This document shows positions 1 through 8,616 of a DNA stretch of 64,000 nt, piece after piece. Every line of letters starts with the position of its first letter. The stretch's first letter is position 1. The DNA lies in NCBI RefSeq assembly GCF_000482465.1, contig NZ_KI519424.1:250562-314561 (forward strand). The letters run 5' to 3'. Both the position numbers and the translations under genes were made by a program. Origin of the DNA: Runella limosa DSM 17973 (GTDB lineage: Bacteria > Bacteroidota > Bacteroidia > Cytophagales > Spirosomataceae). The notes beneath the pieces are model-generated. The model was given only the letters and a program-made list of their open reading frames with translations. It had not been told where the DNA came from and made no database searches.

Positions 1-1422
1 ACTCCCCGAAATCATGGCTACGGGTTCGGGGCGAATGGCAGAATATACCTTAAAACGAAAAATATCCTCCCCCCCCATGGAATTTTGCATCGAGCTGACG
101 TAAGCATAATCACCCGAAGCAGGGATACTCAAAAAACCGTCCCATTGAGGTGTATTGATGGCTGGGCCAAGGTTTTCGGGCTGCGACCATTTCGTCCAGC
201 TTTCGTCTAATCGGCGCGTGATAAAAATGTCACCTCCTCCGTAGCCTGCATGGCCGTACGAGGTAAAATAAAGCGTTTTGTTATCGGTAGCTATAAAAGG
301 CGCACTTTCTACGTCGGCTGTGTTAATGACGCTTCCCATGTTGAGGGGCTTGCTCCAGGTGCCATCGCTCTTTAAAAATGACACGTACAAATCACGGTCG
401 CCGTTGGTATCTTGTCGCTTAACCGACATGACCAATACATTTCCTTTGGGGGAAAGTGCAAACTCAGTGTTGTTGCGTTTATCAAGGTTGTAAATATCTT
501 CAATTTTACACTCCACAGGCATATTCCAGCCTGATTTAGAACGAGTTGACTTAGACAAACCAAAAGTCATCGTTCCATCGGGGCGATAGACGTTCATCAG
601 GTATAACGTCTTTCCGTCGGGAGAAATACTTACGATGGCATTATTGTCGGCATTGTTAATTGGACTTCCCATATTCTGGGCTTCCCCCCAGAGTTCACCT
701 TGGCGGGTGGAGAACCATACATCTTGATTTTCAGACCCTCCAACATTTTTTTCAAACTTCCCACGCGTAAAAAATATCGTTTTCCCGTCGGGGGAAATCA
801 CGGGCGCTACTTCTTGGGCTTTAGAATTAACCCCCATGCCCAAATTTTCCTTGATGATTTCCTTCGGCGCGTCTTTATAAACATTGATTTTAAGCTCAAA
901 AGGTTTAGAAGAGGCGTTTAGGCCGATGGCGTCAATCTGATTGTAACCTTTTACCCGAATCGGATTCAAAACGACTTTAATCGAACTAACTACAAACGTC
1001 GTGTCAGGCATATTGAGCGATAACACGCGACCTACATCCGACAAAACAGGCATCCCATTGTCGAGCACCGACACCTCTTTTCCAGCCGCATCGTAAGCAA
1101 AAACTTTGGTAATACAACCCTGATTAAAATTTTCAACAATGACGATTTGGCGTGCTTTTTGTGGTGAGTCAAAACCAACTTTAATCCATTCTTCAACGTT
1201 TGAATCGGCATTGTAAGGCGACCAAGCACAGGCGGTTTCGCCAAAAGGAGGTATCGAATTGGGATACCCCAACACTTGCACAGCCCTGTATTCTTTACCC
1301 GTTGACTCTTTGATATATTCAGAAGAAAAACCCTGTAACTTACTAGCCCACTGCACCTCTTGTGCGCGGCAAAGACCCACAAAACCAAAAAAACAGTACA
1401 ACCAACAAGTTATCTTGGTCAT
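1..1422 (-). CDS. PD40 beta-propeller outer-membrane-type protein, 3' end cut by the window edge
   Basis: The minus-strand frame is open from ATG at 1422 to the left edge (474 codons seen). Residues 1-20 are a signal peptide ending near CRAQ. Residues about 22-170 look like an F5/8 (discoidin-like) beta-sandwich. From about residue 190 there are at least four PD40/WD40-like blades, recognised by APVISPDGKTIFFTRG, VSISPDGKTLYLM, FALSPKGNVLVMS and APFIATDNKTLYFTS. In Bacteroidota such propellers usually precede a C-terminal OmpA peptidoglycan-binding domain, but that part lies outside the window, so OmpA is an inference only. Probable role: envelope or periplasmic anchoring protein. Confidence 0.8.
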   Translation of the reverse strand, partial: MTKITCWLYCFFGFVGLCRAQEVQWASKLQGFSSEYIKESTGKEYRAVQVLGYPNSIPPFGETACAWSPYNADSNVEEWIKVGFDSPQKARQIVIVENFNQGCITKVFAYDAAGKEVSVLDNGMPVLSDVGRVLSLNMPDTTFVVSSIKVVLNPIRVKGYNQIDAIGLNASSKPFELKINVYKDAPKEIIKENLGMGVNSKAQEVAPVISPDGKTIFFTRGKFEKNVGGSENQDVWFSTRQGELWGEAQNMGSPINNADNNAIVSISPDGKTLYLMNVYRPDGTMTFGLSKSTRSKSGWNMPVECKIEDIYNLDKRNNTEFALSPKGNVLVMSVKRQDTNGDRDLYVSFLKSDGTWSKPLNMGSVINTADVESAPFIATDNKTLYFTSYGHAGYGGGDIFITRRLDESWTKWSQPENLGPAINTPQWDGFLSIPASGDYAYVSSMQNSMGGEDIFRFKVYSAIRPEPVAMISGS

Positions 1423-1519
1423 TACGGCGATGAAGTAAGTTCTATTTTATGTGTTTATTATTCGGTAAAAATAAGCAAAAATCGTTCCAAAAACACCTTC
1501 TGGTACAGATTTGGCAGAT

Positions 1520-2890
1520 TTACTTTCGACCTACATTGCCTAGCAACAGTAGCCAATCTTCGTCCAGCGTAGGAGGCGTAAGTTCCCTGATTCCCTGCGG
1601 TTTAAAATAGCCACCAATGAACCGTTTGTTGGTCTGAGGGTTAATCCATAAAGCACGAATATTTGTACCATTTATTTTACCAACATTCACTTTTAATGTC
1701 CTACTTGTGGGTATATAAATGGCCGCCATGCGGTTGTTAGGCAATACCGATACCACACTATAATCATCATTTCCGTACGTGCCCCGCCCTTCTACCAAAA
1801 CCTCATCGGTGGTATCGGGTCGAAACAAGTACCACGGCAATCCGCTAAAAATTTTAAAATACAACTCCATATCCTGTGCGCCTCGCAGTTGGATTTTTTG
1901 CCGCCAGTCGTCCCCAAAATCAGCTAGAGAACTTCCATAACAGTGCCCACTTCCACCACTTAAAAGCGACCAATACGCCTGCCGACGAATCACTTGGGCA
2001 TTTCCATCTTTTTCATCCTCATACTGTGATTCACCTAAAATGAATACCTTTCTGGGGTTTTTGTTATGTTCGCTCAATGAGGCTTCATAAACCTGGGGCA
2101 TTTCCATCGTCCAAGCACCCGTCTTTCCTCGAAAATACGTATATATCATGCTAAAATCCAGCCACGCTTCCTTTCCTGCCACATCTGTACTGGAATGTGA
2201 GCTTGCCGCGTGGTAGGTCATCAGGTGATGCGGCGCTTCGGCTTTGATGCCCTCAGCCATTGCCCGCTGCACTATTTCTTCCTGTTGCGGGTCACGGTCG
2301 CCGCCCATGACCCAGAGTATATTTGAAAATTTATTAAATCGCTTTCCCAAATAAGCACCATACGAGCGGCATTTGTCGGTGCCGTTCTTTCGCTGCACCT
2401 CATCCCAATTCGTTTTACAACACCCCAACCAAGCGGGTGCAAGCGCCACCACAATTTGCAAATGAGACGCATAACGAACAACCTCCTCTACGTATTGAAA
2501 ATACTTTTCGTTTGGGTTAGAAAAGTCGCCTTTGGACGCAAATGGAAACTGACCGTACGCATTTGCATCGTCGGGTTCGGTTGGGAGCAGTTGGACAAAA
2601 ACAGCATTGAACTGCTGCGCATTACGGGCCGACAAATACACTTTTGCCTCTTCCATTTTAAGTTTAGAAAGAAGATTCCAGCCCGCATCTGCATTTAGCA
2701 AAAAGGGGCGATTGTGTTTGTCGGTAAGATAACGGCCATTTTTACTGACTTTCAACGGAAAAATTCCTTGGCTAACTACGGTCACTGGCGCCTTCTTTTT
2801 TCGAGAAGACGATCTTCGTTTTTTCTTTTGGGCAAAGAGCGTAGTTGTCGCAAGAAGCAACAGTAAAATCACACGTAACGTTTGGGGCAT
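1520..2890 (-). CDS. DUF4038 glycoside hydrolase (apiosidase-like) with C-terminal collagen-binding-like domain
   Basis: 456 aa. Residues 1-21 form a signal peptide (hydrophobic L-rich stretch ending in LFAQ), followed by a very basic linker KKKRRSSSRKKK. From about residue 46 the pattern NGRYLTDKHNRPFLLNADAG is the typical start of the DUF4038 TIM barrel; WVMGGDRDP and FILGESQYE (about residues 193 and 282) are conserved carboxylate-bearing segments of this family. The last 70 residues, with a final WLLLLG, resemble the small beta domain that follows DUF4038. The family includes GH140 apiosidases acting on plant pectin (rhamnogalacturonan II). The exact substrate here is not shown. It lies 62 bp downstream of mfd on the same strand. 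Confidence 0.85.
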   Translation of the reverse strand: MPQTLRVILLLLLATTTLFAQKKKRRSSSRKKKAPVTVVSQGIFPLKVSKNGRYLTDKHNRPFLLNADAGWNLLSKLKMEEAKVYLSARNAQQFNAVFVQLLPTEPDDANAYGQFPFASKGDFSNPNEKYFQYVEEVVRYASHLQIVVALAPAWLGCCKTNWDEVQRKNGTDKCRSYGAYLGKRFNKFSNILWVMGGDRDPQQEEIVQRAMAEGIKAEAPHHLMTYHAASSHSSTDVAGKEAWLDFSMIYTYFRGKTGAWTMEMPQVYEASLSEHNKNPRKVFILGESQYEDEKDGNAQVIRRQAYWSLLSGGSGHCYGSSLADFGDDWRQKIQLRGAQDMELYFKIFSGLPWYLFRPDTTDEVLVEGRGTYGNDDYSVVSVLPNNRMAAIYIPTSRTLKVNVGKINGTNIRALWINPQTNKRFIGGYFKPQGIRELTPPTLDEDWLLLLGNVGRK

Positions 2891-2952
2891 AACAAAAGAG
2901 TCAAGAAGGTTAGGAAAGGGGCAAAACTAATAAAAAACGAAGAACTACCCAC

Positions 2953-5900
2953 TTACTTCACCGTCAGTTCTTCCAAGACCTTGCGTAGCTCAGGCAAGCT
3001 CCTAACGTCGGAGCAAGTAAGAAGCAATTTGTTTTTAAGGTCTTTGAGCGCAAAACGCTTGGGATTGCGTTGGATATGACTGAGGATATGCCCAAATTTT
3101 GGAGACTGGAAAAACGAATCGTTGCCAGTTGAAATAATATAGCCTTTGAGCGTATTATTTTTGAGGGTCAACTTATCCATAAAAAGCGCTTCGGCCATCC
3201 ACCTGATTCTCACCATCTCAATCAACCACGTTACTTCCTCAGGTAAAGGACCGAAGCGGTCTGCAACCTCATCACCAAAAGCGCTCAATTCTTCTTCACT
3301 CTTGAGGTTGTCCAGACGAGTATATAACGACAAACGTTCAGAAATATTTTTTACGTAATAATCTGGAATCAAAATCGACAAGTCGGTTTCAATCTGGCAA
3401 TCGACCTGAATGGCTTGTACCGCCTCGCCCAAATCAAACAAATCCTTGAACGTAGTTTGTTTTAATTCTTGCACGGCTTCGTCCAAAATCTTGTGGTACA
3501 TCTCATACCCAAGGTCATTGACAAAACCGCTTTGCTCGGCTCCCAATAAATTTCCTGCCCCCCGAATATCAAGGTCACGCATTGACACTTTGAAGCCGTC
3601 TCCTAGCTCCGAAAACTCTTCCAACGTTTGAAGTCGTTTGCGGGCATCGGTGGTCAAGTGTGAAATGGGCGGCGTCAACAAATAACAAAATGCTTTTCGG
3701 TTGGAACGTCCTACCCTACCCCGCATTTGGTGAAGATCCGACATTCCAAAATAATGGGCAGAATTGATGATGATGGTATTCGCATTTGGTATATCAATAC
3801 CTGACTCAATGATGTTGGTACTTACTAAAATATCGTATTCACCCTCGATGAAGCGCATCATCACTTTCTCCAGTTTATCCCCTTCCATTTGGCCGTGTGC
3901 AACCCCAATACGGGCCTCTGGTACCAAGCGTAAAATCAAGTTGGCAATAGACTCAATGTCGTTGACACGATTGTGGACAAAGAAAACCTGCCCGCCACGG
4001 TTAAGCTCATAACTCACAGCATCGCGGATAAATATTTCGCTAAACACCTGTACCTCAGTTGTTACAGGCTGACGGTTTGGTGGCGGCGTCGCAATCACCG
4101 ACAAGTCGCGGGCGCCCATGAGCGAAAAGTGAAGCGTTCGCGGAATGGGGGTTGCCGTCAGGGTCAGCACGTCGATATTGACCCGCATTTCTTTCAAGCG
4201 GTCTTTGACCTTTACCCCAAATTTTTGTTCTTCATCAATAATCAACAAGCCCAAATCTTTGAACTTGATGTCTTTATTGACAATGCGGTGCGTGCCTATC
4301 AAAATATCCACTCTTCCCGCTTCTACCTCCTTCAAAATCTCCTTGATTTGTTTTTCCGATTTGAAGCGGTTGATGTACTCAACCCGCGCAGGAAAATCGG
4401 CCAAACGTTCGCTGAACGTTTTGTAATGTTGCATGGCCAAAATCGTCGTCGGCACCAACACTGCCACTTGTTTGCTGTCCGTTACGGCCTTAAAAGCCGC
4501 CCGAATGGCTACTTCTGTTTTCCCAAAACCCACATCACCGCAGACTAATCGATCCATCGGGTGCGGTTTTTCCATGTCCTCTTTCACATCCGCCGTTGAC
4601 TTGGCTTGATCGGGCGTATCCTCGTACAAAAACGACGATTCCAGTTCGGCTTGTAAGTACGTATCTTTGGTAAAAGCAAAACCTTGGGCATTTCGGCGTT
4701 TGGCATAAAGCCCAATCAACTCCTGCGCAATGTCCTTGAGTTGTCTTTTTACTTTTGTTTTTTTGTTTTCCCACTCTGGCGAGCCCAATTTACTCATGGT
4801 CACTACGCCGCCTTCTTTTCCTGTGTATTTCGCGATTTTGTGCAAACTGTGGATGCTGACAAACAAAATGTCATTGTCGCGGTAAATCAGGCGAATCGCT
4901 TCTTGGTCTCGCCCTCCCACATCTACCTTTTCCAACCCCGCAAAACGCCCAATGCCATAGTCCACGTGGGTTACAAAATCGCCCGTCTTCAGCGACTTTA
5001 ACTCCTTTAATGTCAAGGCTTTTGACTTACTAAACTTCTCCTTGACGTGGTATTTGTGAAAGCGTGAAAATATTTGGTGGTCGGTATAACAAATCACCTT
5101 GAGTTGGTCGTCGATGTACCCCTCTCGAAGCGAAATATTCATGGGTCGAAACTTGACATACGGGTCAAGCTCATTCACTATTTTCTCCAAACGTTCCAAT
5201 TGTTTGGCCGATTCCGCCACAATCACGTTGGTATAACCTTGGTGCTGGCGTTCGGACAAATCATCAATCAATCGTTTGAAATCTTTGTTGAAGGAAGGCT
5301 GCGGTTTTGCCCCCCATGTTTCTCGAAAAGAAGCATTATTTGTTTCACTTTTTGGGCTAAAAGGCCCATAAAAACGCCTTCCAAACTCAATCGTTTTGAA
5401 GGTTTTTATTTGGTTCAAAAACCCACGACGCGTTTCAAAAATCTCGTTCGGATCAGATACCAATTGAATATCACCACTTTTGACGCCAGTCAGGGCGTTT
5501 TCAGCCTTTTCAAAACATTCTTCAATCACCTCAAGGGTCAACTCTACGTCTTTAAACCACAAAAGGGCATTGGTTGGAAGAAAACTCAAAAACGATTCAC
5601 GGGTTTCGAGCGTCAATTTATTTTGAATATCAGGGATAATATTGACGTGTTTAACCGCCTCTACCGACAACTGCGAATCGGGGTTAAACGAACGAATACT
5701 TTCTACTTCATCCCCAAACAATTCGATTCGATATGGGTATTCACTGGCGTAAGAAAACACGTCAATAATCCCCCCTCGCACCGAAAACTGACCCGCTTCA
5801 AACACAAAATCAGTTATTTCGAAGTCGTAACCCAACAAAAATTCGCGCAAAAACTGCGCATCTAACCGCTCGCCCACTCTTACGGTAAAGGTATTGGTAA

Positions 5901-6318
5901 GCAACGACCGTTTGTTGATTACTTTTTCAAACAGTGCCTCTGGGTAAGTCACCACCAAAAAATTATCAGGTACAGCCACGTTGAGTTTATTCAAAATCTC
6001 AGCGCGCATGAGCACGTTGGCATTCTCAATTTCCTCGTAGTGGTAGGGACGTTTGTACGACGTTGGGTAATACAAAACTTCTTTGCCAAGTAAATTTTGC
6101 AAGTCGTTTTGTAGATAAGCAGCCTCTTCGCGGTCGCTGGCTACAAACAGGCCCAATCGAGGCAAGCTTTGATGTACTGCTGCCCCAATGACAGCATCCA
6201 AGCTCCCAGCAAGCCCCTTGAGTTGGACGTGCTGCTGGGCGCTTGAAATCTGATTTACAATAACTTGAACGAGGCTGTCGTTGGCGTATAACTGAAGAAA
6301 ATCGTGGGTTGAAAGCAT
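2953..6318 (-). CDS. mfd: Transcription-repair coupling factor Mfd
   Basis: 1121 aa from the ATG at 6318, the usual Mfd size; an upstream extension of 8 residues (MWLFRIKI) is rejected because MLSTHDFLQLY is the natural N-terminus. Order of domains: UvrB-like N-terminal domains with ASDREEAAYLQNDL; RNA-polymerase-interacting (CarD-like) domain around FVTHVDYGIGRFAGLE; superfamily 2 helicase with Walker A GDVGFGKTEVA, DEEQ box IIDEEQKFGV, motif III LTATPIPRT and motif VI QMRGRVGRS; C-terminal TRCF domain. It removes RNA polymerase stalled at DNA lesions and recruits UvrA. No truncation or frameshift is seen. It is followed on the same strand by the DUF4038 gene. Confidence 0.97.
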   Translation of the reverse strand: MLSTHDFLQLYANDSLVQVIVNQISSAQQHVQLKGLAGSLDAVIGAAVHQSLPRLGLFVASDREEAAYLQNDLQNLLGKEVLYYPTSYKRPYHYEEIENANVLMRAEILNKLNVAVPDNFLVVTYPEALFEKVINKRSLLTNTFTVRVGERLDAQFLREFLLGYDFEITDFVFEAGQFSVRGGIIDVFSYASEYPYRIELFGDEVESIRSFNPDSQLSVEAVKHVNIIPDIQNKLTLETRESFLSFLPTNALLWFKDVELTLEVIEECFEKAENALTGVKSGDIQLVSDPNEIFETRRGFLNQIKTFKTIEFGRRFYGPFSPKSETNNASFRETWGAKPQPSFNKDFKRLIDDLSERQHQGYTNVIVAESAKQLERLEKIVNELDPYVKFRPMNISLREGYIDDQLKVICYTDHQIFSRFHKYHVKEKFSKSKALTLKELKSLKTGDFVTHVDYGIGRFAGLEKVDVGGRDQEAIRLIYRDNDILFVSIHSLHKIAKYTGKEGGVVTMSKLGSPEWENKKTKVKRQLKDIAQELIGLYAKRRNAQGFAFTKDTYLQAELESSFLYEDTPDQAKSTADVKEDMEKPHPMDRLVCGDVGFGKTEVAIRAAFKAVTDSKQVAVLVPTTILAMQHYKTFSERLADFPARVEYINRFKSEKQIKEILKEVEAGRVDILIGTHRIVNKDIKFKDLGLLIIDEEQKFGVKVKDRLKEMRVNIDVLTLTATPIPRTLHFSLMGARDLSVIATPPPNRQPVTTEVQVFSEIFIRDAVSYELNRGGQVFFVHNRVNDIESIANLILRLVPEARIGVAHGQMEGDKLEKVMMRFIEGEYDILVSTNIIESGIDIPNANTIIINSAHYFGMSDLHQMRGRVGRSNRKAFCYLLTPPISHLTTDARKRLQTLEEFSELGDGFKVSMRDLDIRGAGNLLGAEQSGFVNDLGYEMYHKILDEAVQELKQTTFKDLFDLGEAVQAIQVDCQIETDLSILIPDYYVKNISERLSLYTRLDNLKSEEELSAFGDEVADRFGPLPEEVTWLIEMVRIRWMAEALFMDKLTLKNNTLKGYIISTGNDSFFQSPKFGHILSHIQRNPKRFALKDLKNKLLLTCSDVRSLPELRKVLEELTVK

Positions 6319-6433
6319 TATCTTAATTCTAAAAAGCCACAAACGCAGGTTGTTTTTTCAACCAATATTGGCATTATTTATACAACAAAGTTAGGAAGAA
6401 ATTGATTTAATTTACTTCACAAACCTATGCGCT

Positions 6434-7213
6434 TCAATTAAGTCTTAGCTCTTTCACAAAATCTTCTACCGCCTTTGAGGCATCGGTTTGTTGTACCCTT
6501 CGGATAAATGCCGAGCCAACAATAGCTCCTTGGCCGTAACGATGCGCAAATTCTACCTCTTCACGGGTTGATATATTAAACCCTATTGCCTTGGGATTTT
6601 GCAAAGGAAGTGCCTGAATCCGTTCCAAATACTCCTTACTATCTGACAACGTTTTGTTGGCAGCACCCGTTGTAGAACTCGACGACATGACGTACAAAAA
6701 GCCACTCCCTTCGGCGTCAATTTCCAGCAAACGCTCCTCACTTGTACGAGGTGTAACCATAAAAATGGGGGCAAGGTGGTATTTTTGGTAAAATTTCTTG
6801 AACTTCTTCTGATACTCCGACAAAGTCAGGTCTGGAATCAAAACCCCGTCAATGCCAACTTGGTGACAACGTTCGCAAAAACGCTCTACTCCAAACTGAA
6901 AAATAGGATTGAGAGCACCCATCAACACCAATGGATACGAAATTTCGGAACGAACCGAATCAAGTTGCTCCATTAAAACTTCCAATGTCATTCCATTTTC
7001 AAGGGCAACTTGGTGGCTATGCTGAATCGTGGGGCCATCCATCAAAGAATCTGAAAACGGAAGTCCTACTTCCACAAAATCAATATTTGCTTTTTGAAGT
7101 TCTTTCAACAACACTGCCGTGTCGGTCAATTTCGGAAACCCTGCTGTTATGTAAAGACTTAATAAAGAAGGCTTTGACTGAAATGTAGTTATGAGTCTAT
7201 TGCTGATTTTCAT
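6434..7213 (-). CDS. trpA: Tryptophan synthase alpha subunit
   Basis: 259 aa. TrpA cleaves indole-3-glycerol phosphate to indole and glyceraldehyde 3-phosphate; indole is channelled to TrpB. The TIM-barrel signature FVEVGLPFSDSLMDGP (about residues 46-61) carries the catalytic Glu and Asp, and SGFLYVMSSSSTTGA plus IGFNISTREE give the phosphate-binding loops. ATG at 7213 overlaps the trpB stop by 4 bp (ATGA), indicating translational coupling. It is controlled with trpB by the leader attenuator at 8461-8597. About 115 bp separate its stop from the mfd start; no clear terminator is seen there. Confidence 0.97.
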   Translation of the reverse strand: MKISNRLITTFQSKPSLLSLYITAGFPKLTDTAVLLKELQKANIDFVEVGLPFSDSLMDGPTIQHSHQVALENGMTLEVLMEQLDSVRSEISYPLVLMGALNPIFQFGVERFCERCHQVGIDGVLIPDLTLSEYQKKFKKFYQKYHLAPIFMVTPRTSEERLLEIDAEGSGFLYVMSSSSTTGAANKTLSDSKEYLERIQALPLQNPKAIGFNISTREEVEFAHRYGQGAIVGSAFIRRVQQTDASKAVEDFVKELRLN

Positions 7214-8409
7214 GAATTGAACACATTTTGGGTAGAACGATAATTGATGTAAGTCTCTAGGTCTTTGTCACCCCTGCCTGATAAGCAAACCACCACCACT
7301 TGGGTAGGTGCAAACGAAAGTTGTCGCAAGGCCGCTATGGCATGAGCCGATTCAAGCGCGGGTATAATGCCTTCAATTTTTGAAAGTAACAGGGCAGCAT
7401 CTAGTGCATCCTTATCGGTTACTGCCACAAATTGTGCTCGTTTTTGGTGGTGTAAATAAGCCAATTGTGGCCCAATGCCTGGATAGTCCAGTCCTGCCGA
7501 AACCGAATGCGCCTCCTTTACTTGACCGTCGGGCGTTTGCATAAAGAGGGTCTGAGTACCGTGCAAAATTCCTTGTTTACCCAAAAATGTAGCCGCCGCC
7601 GAATAATCCGTTTCGATGCCTTTTCCTGCCGCTTCAGCCGCAATGAGTTGCACCGAAGGTTCGTCTAAAAAGTGGTAAAAACTACCGATAGCATTGCTCC
7701 CACCGCCCACGCAGGCAACGACATAATCGGGCAGTTGCTGCCCCGTAATTGCGGGAATTTGCTCACGCAATTCTTTGCTTATAACGGACTGCAAACTGGC
7801 AACCATGTCGGGATAAGGATGAGGGCCAAACACCGAGCCAATTACGTAAAAAGTATCTTCTGGTTCATTTATCCAAGCTCTAAATGCCTCATTGACGGCA
7901 TCTTTCAAGGTTTTGCTTCCCGACGTGGCTGGAATCACCGTGGCTCCTAATAAGCGCATTCGTTCTACGTTTGGGTGTTGGCGTTGCATATCGACTTCTC
8001 CCATATAAACGCAACATTCCAAGTTCAACAACGCACACACCGTCGCCGTCGCGACTCCGTGCGAACCCGCCCCTGTTTCGGCAATGATTTTTCTTTTGCC
8101 CAGTTGTTTTGCCAATAGCACTTGTCCAAGTGTATTGTTCAATTTGTGTGAACCAGTATGGCAGACATCCTCCCGTTTTAGGAATATTCTTGCACCGATT
8201 TCTTCCGATAACCGACGGGCTTCGTACAAAGGTGTAGGTCTTGCCACAAACTGAGAAAGCAGCGTTTCATATTCTTTTTGAAAACGTTCCGAGCGTAATA
8301 TATGCTGGTAATGTTGTTGAAGTTCCTCGATATTGGGATACAGAACTTCGGGTACGTAGGCACCTCCATAAGGGCCATAAAATCCGTGTTGGTTTACTTG
8401 GTATGACAT
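7210..8409 (-). CDS. trpB: Tryptophan synthase beta subunit
   Basis: 399 aa, the usual TrpB length. It is PLP-dependent and condenses indole with serine to tryptophan. The PLP lysine is in HTGSHKLNN (about residue 91), the phosphate-binding glycine loop is CVGGGSNAIG, and GPYGGAYVPE near the N-terminus is typical. First gene of a trpB-trpA pair; the rest of the trp pathway is not in the window. The start lies about 50 bp after the attenuator U-run, and TTTTTATATCAATG just upstream carries no strong Shine-Dalgarno sequence, as is common in Bacteroidota. Confidence 0.97.
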   Translation of the reverse strand: MSYQVNQHGFYGPYGGAYVPEVLYPNIEELQQHYQHILRSERFQKEYETLLSQFVARPTPLYEARRLSEEIGARIFLKREDVCHTGSHKLNNTLGQVLLAKQLGKRKIIAETGAGSHGVATATVCALLNLECCVYMGEVDMQRQHPNVERMRLLGATVIPATSGSKTLKDAVNEAFRAWINEPEDTFYVIGSVFGPHPYPDMVASLQSVISKELREQIPAITGQQLPDYVVACVGGGSNAIGSFYHFLDEPSVQLIAAEAAGKGIETDYSAAATFLGKQGILHGTQTLFMQTPDGQVKEAHSVSAGLDYPGIGPQLAYLHHQKRAQFVAVTDKDALDAALLLSKIEGIIPALESAHAIAALRQLSFAPTQVVVVCLSGRGDKDLETYINYRSTQNVFNS

Positions 8410-8460
8410 TGATATAAAAAATTGGTTGGCAGAAGAAAAAAAGTGGCGAGGGCAGAAAAC

Positions 8461-8487
8461 AAAAAAGCCACCTGCGAACAGGTGGCT
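8461..8487 (-). terminator. Attenuator terminator of the trpBA leader
   Basis: On the minus strand AGCCACCTG - TTCG - CAGGTGGCT forms a 9-bp GC-rich stem (8466-8474 with 8479-8487) followed at once by TTTTTT, an intrinsic terminator located between the leader peptide and trpB. Further upstream, 8537-8561 forms a hairpin (CACACTATCCA with TGGAGAGTGTG, one mismatch) that overlaps the codons just after the tandem Trp, and GGTGGC at 8561-8566 (the Trp codons themselves) can pair with the GCCACC arm of the terminator. So mutually exclusive folds exist, as attenuation needs. Confidence 0.75.
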
Positions 8488-8513
8488 CCTTATTTAAAAG
8501 TATATTTTCCCTT

Positions 8514-8597
8514 TTATAGGAAATGCCATGACTGCTCACACTCTCCAGAATGGATAGTGTGCCACCAGCAAATCGTATATAGGGCTGAAGAATTCAT
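8514..8597 (-). CDS. trpL: trp operon leader peptide (27 aa, tandem Trp codons)
   Basis: A 27-codon ORF begins with ATG at 8597 and stops with TAA at 8514-8516, upstream of trpB on the same strand. It reads MNSSALYTICWWHTIHSG at its start and SWHFL at its end, so three of 27 codons are TGG, two of them adjacent at 8562-8567. A tandem-Trp short ORF placed 27 nt before an intrinsic terminator in front of trpBA is the classical arrangement of a trp leader peptide that senses charged tRNA-Trp by ribosome stalling. A weak TAnnTTTG-like box (TACATTTA, 8602-8609) lies so close to the ATG that the transcript could be nearly leaderless. Confidence 0.8.
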   Translation of the reverse strand: MNSSALYTICWWHTIHSGECEQSWHFL

Positions 8598-8616
8598 GCC
8601 GTAAATGTATGAAATT

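Noticed and set aside
1032..1388. 118-codon minus ORF over the PD40 protein
   Set aside because: It is out of frame with the PD40 coding sequence that is open from 1422 to the edge with clear motifs.
3973..4548. 191-codon plus-strand ORF inside mfd
   Set aside because: Antisense shadow of the helicase domain; sequence is atypical and has no domain.
5074..5865. 263-codon plus-strand ORF inside mfd
   Set aside because: Antisense shadow of a fully supported mfd frame; no recognisable protein features.
8267..8539. Minus-strand ORF spanning the trp leader and trpB start
   Set aside because: Frame overlaps the trpB start out of frame and runs through the terminator hairpin; the 27-codon leader ORF in another frame explains the region better.
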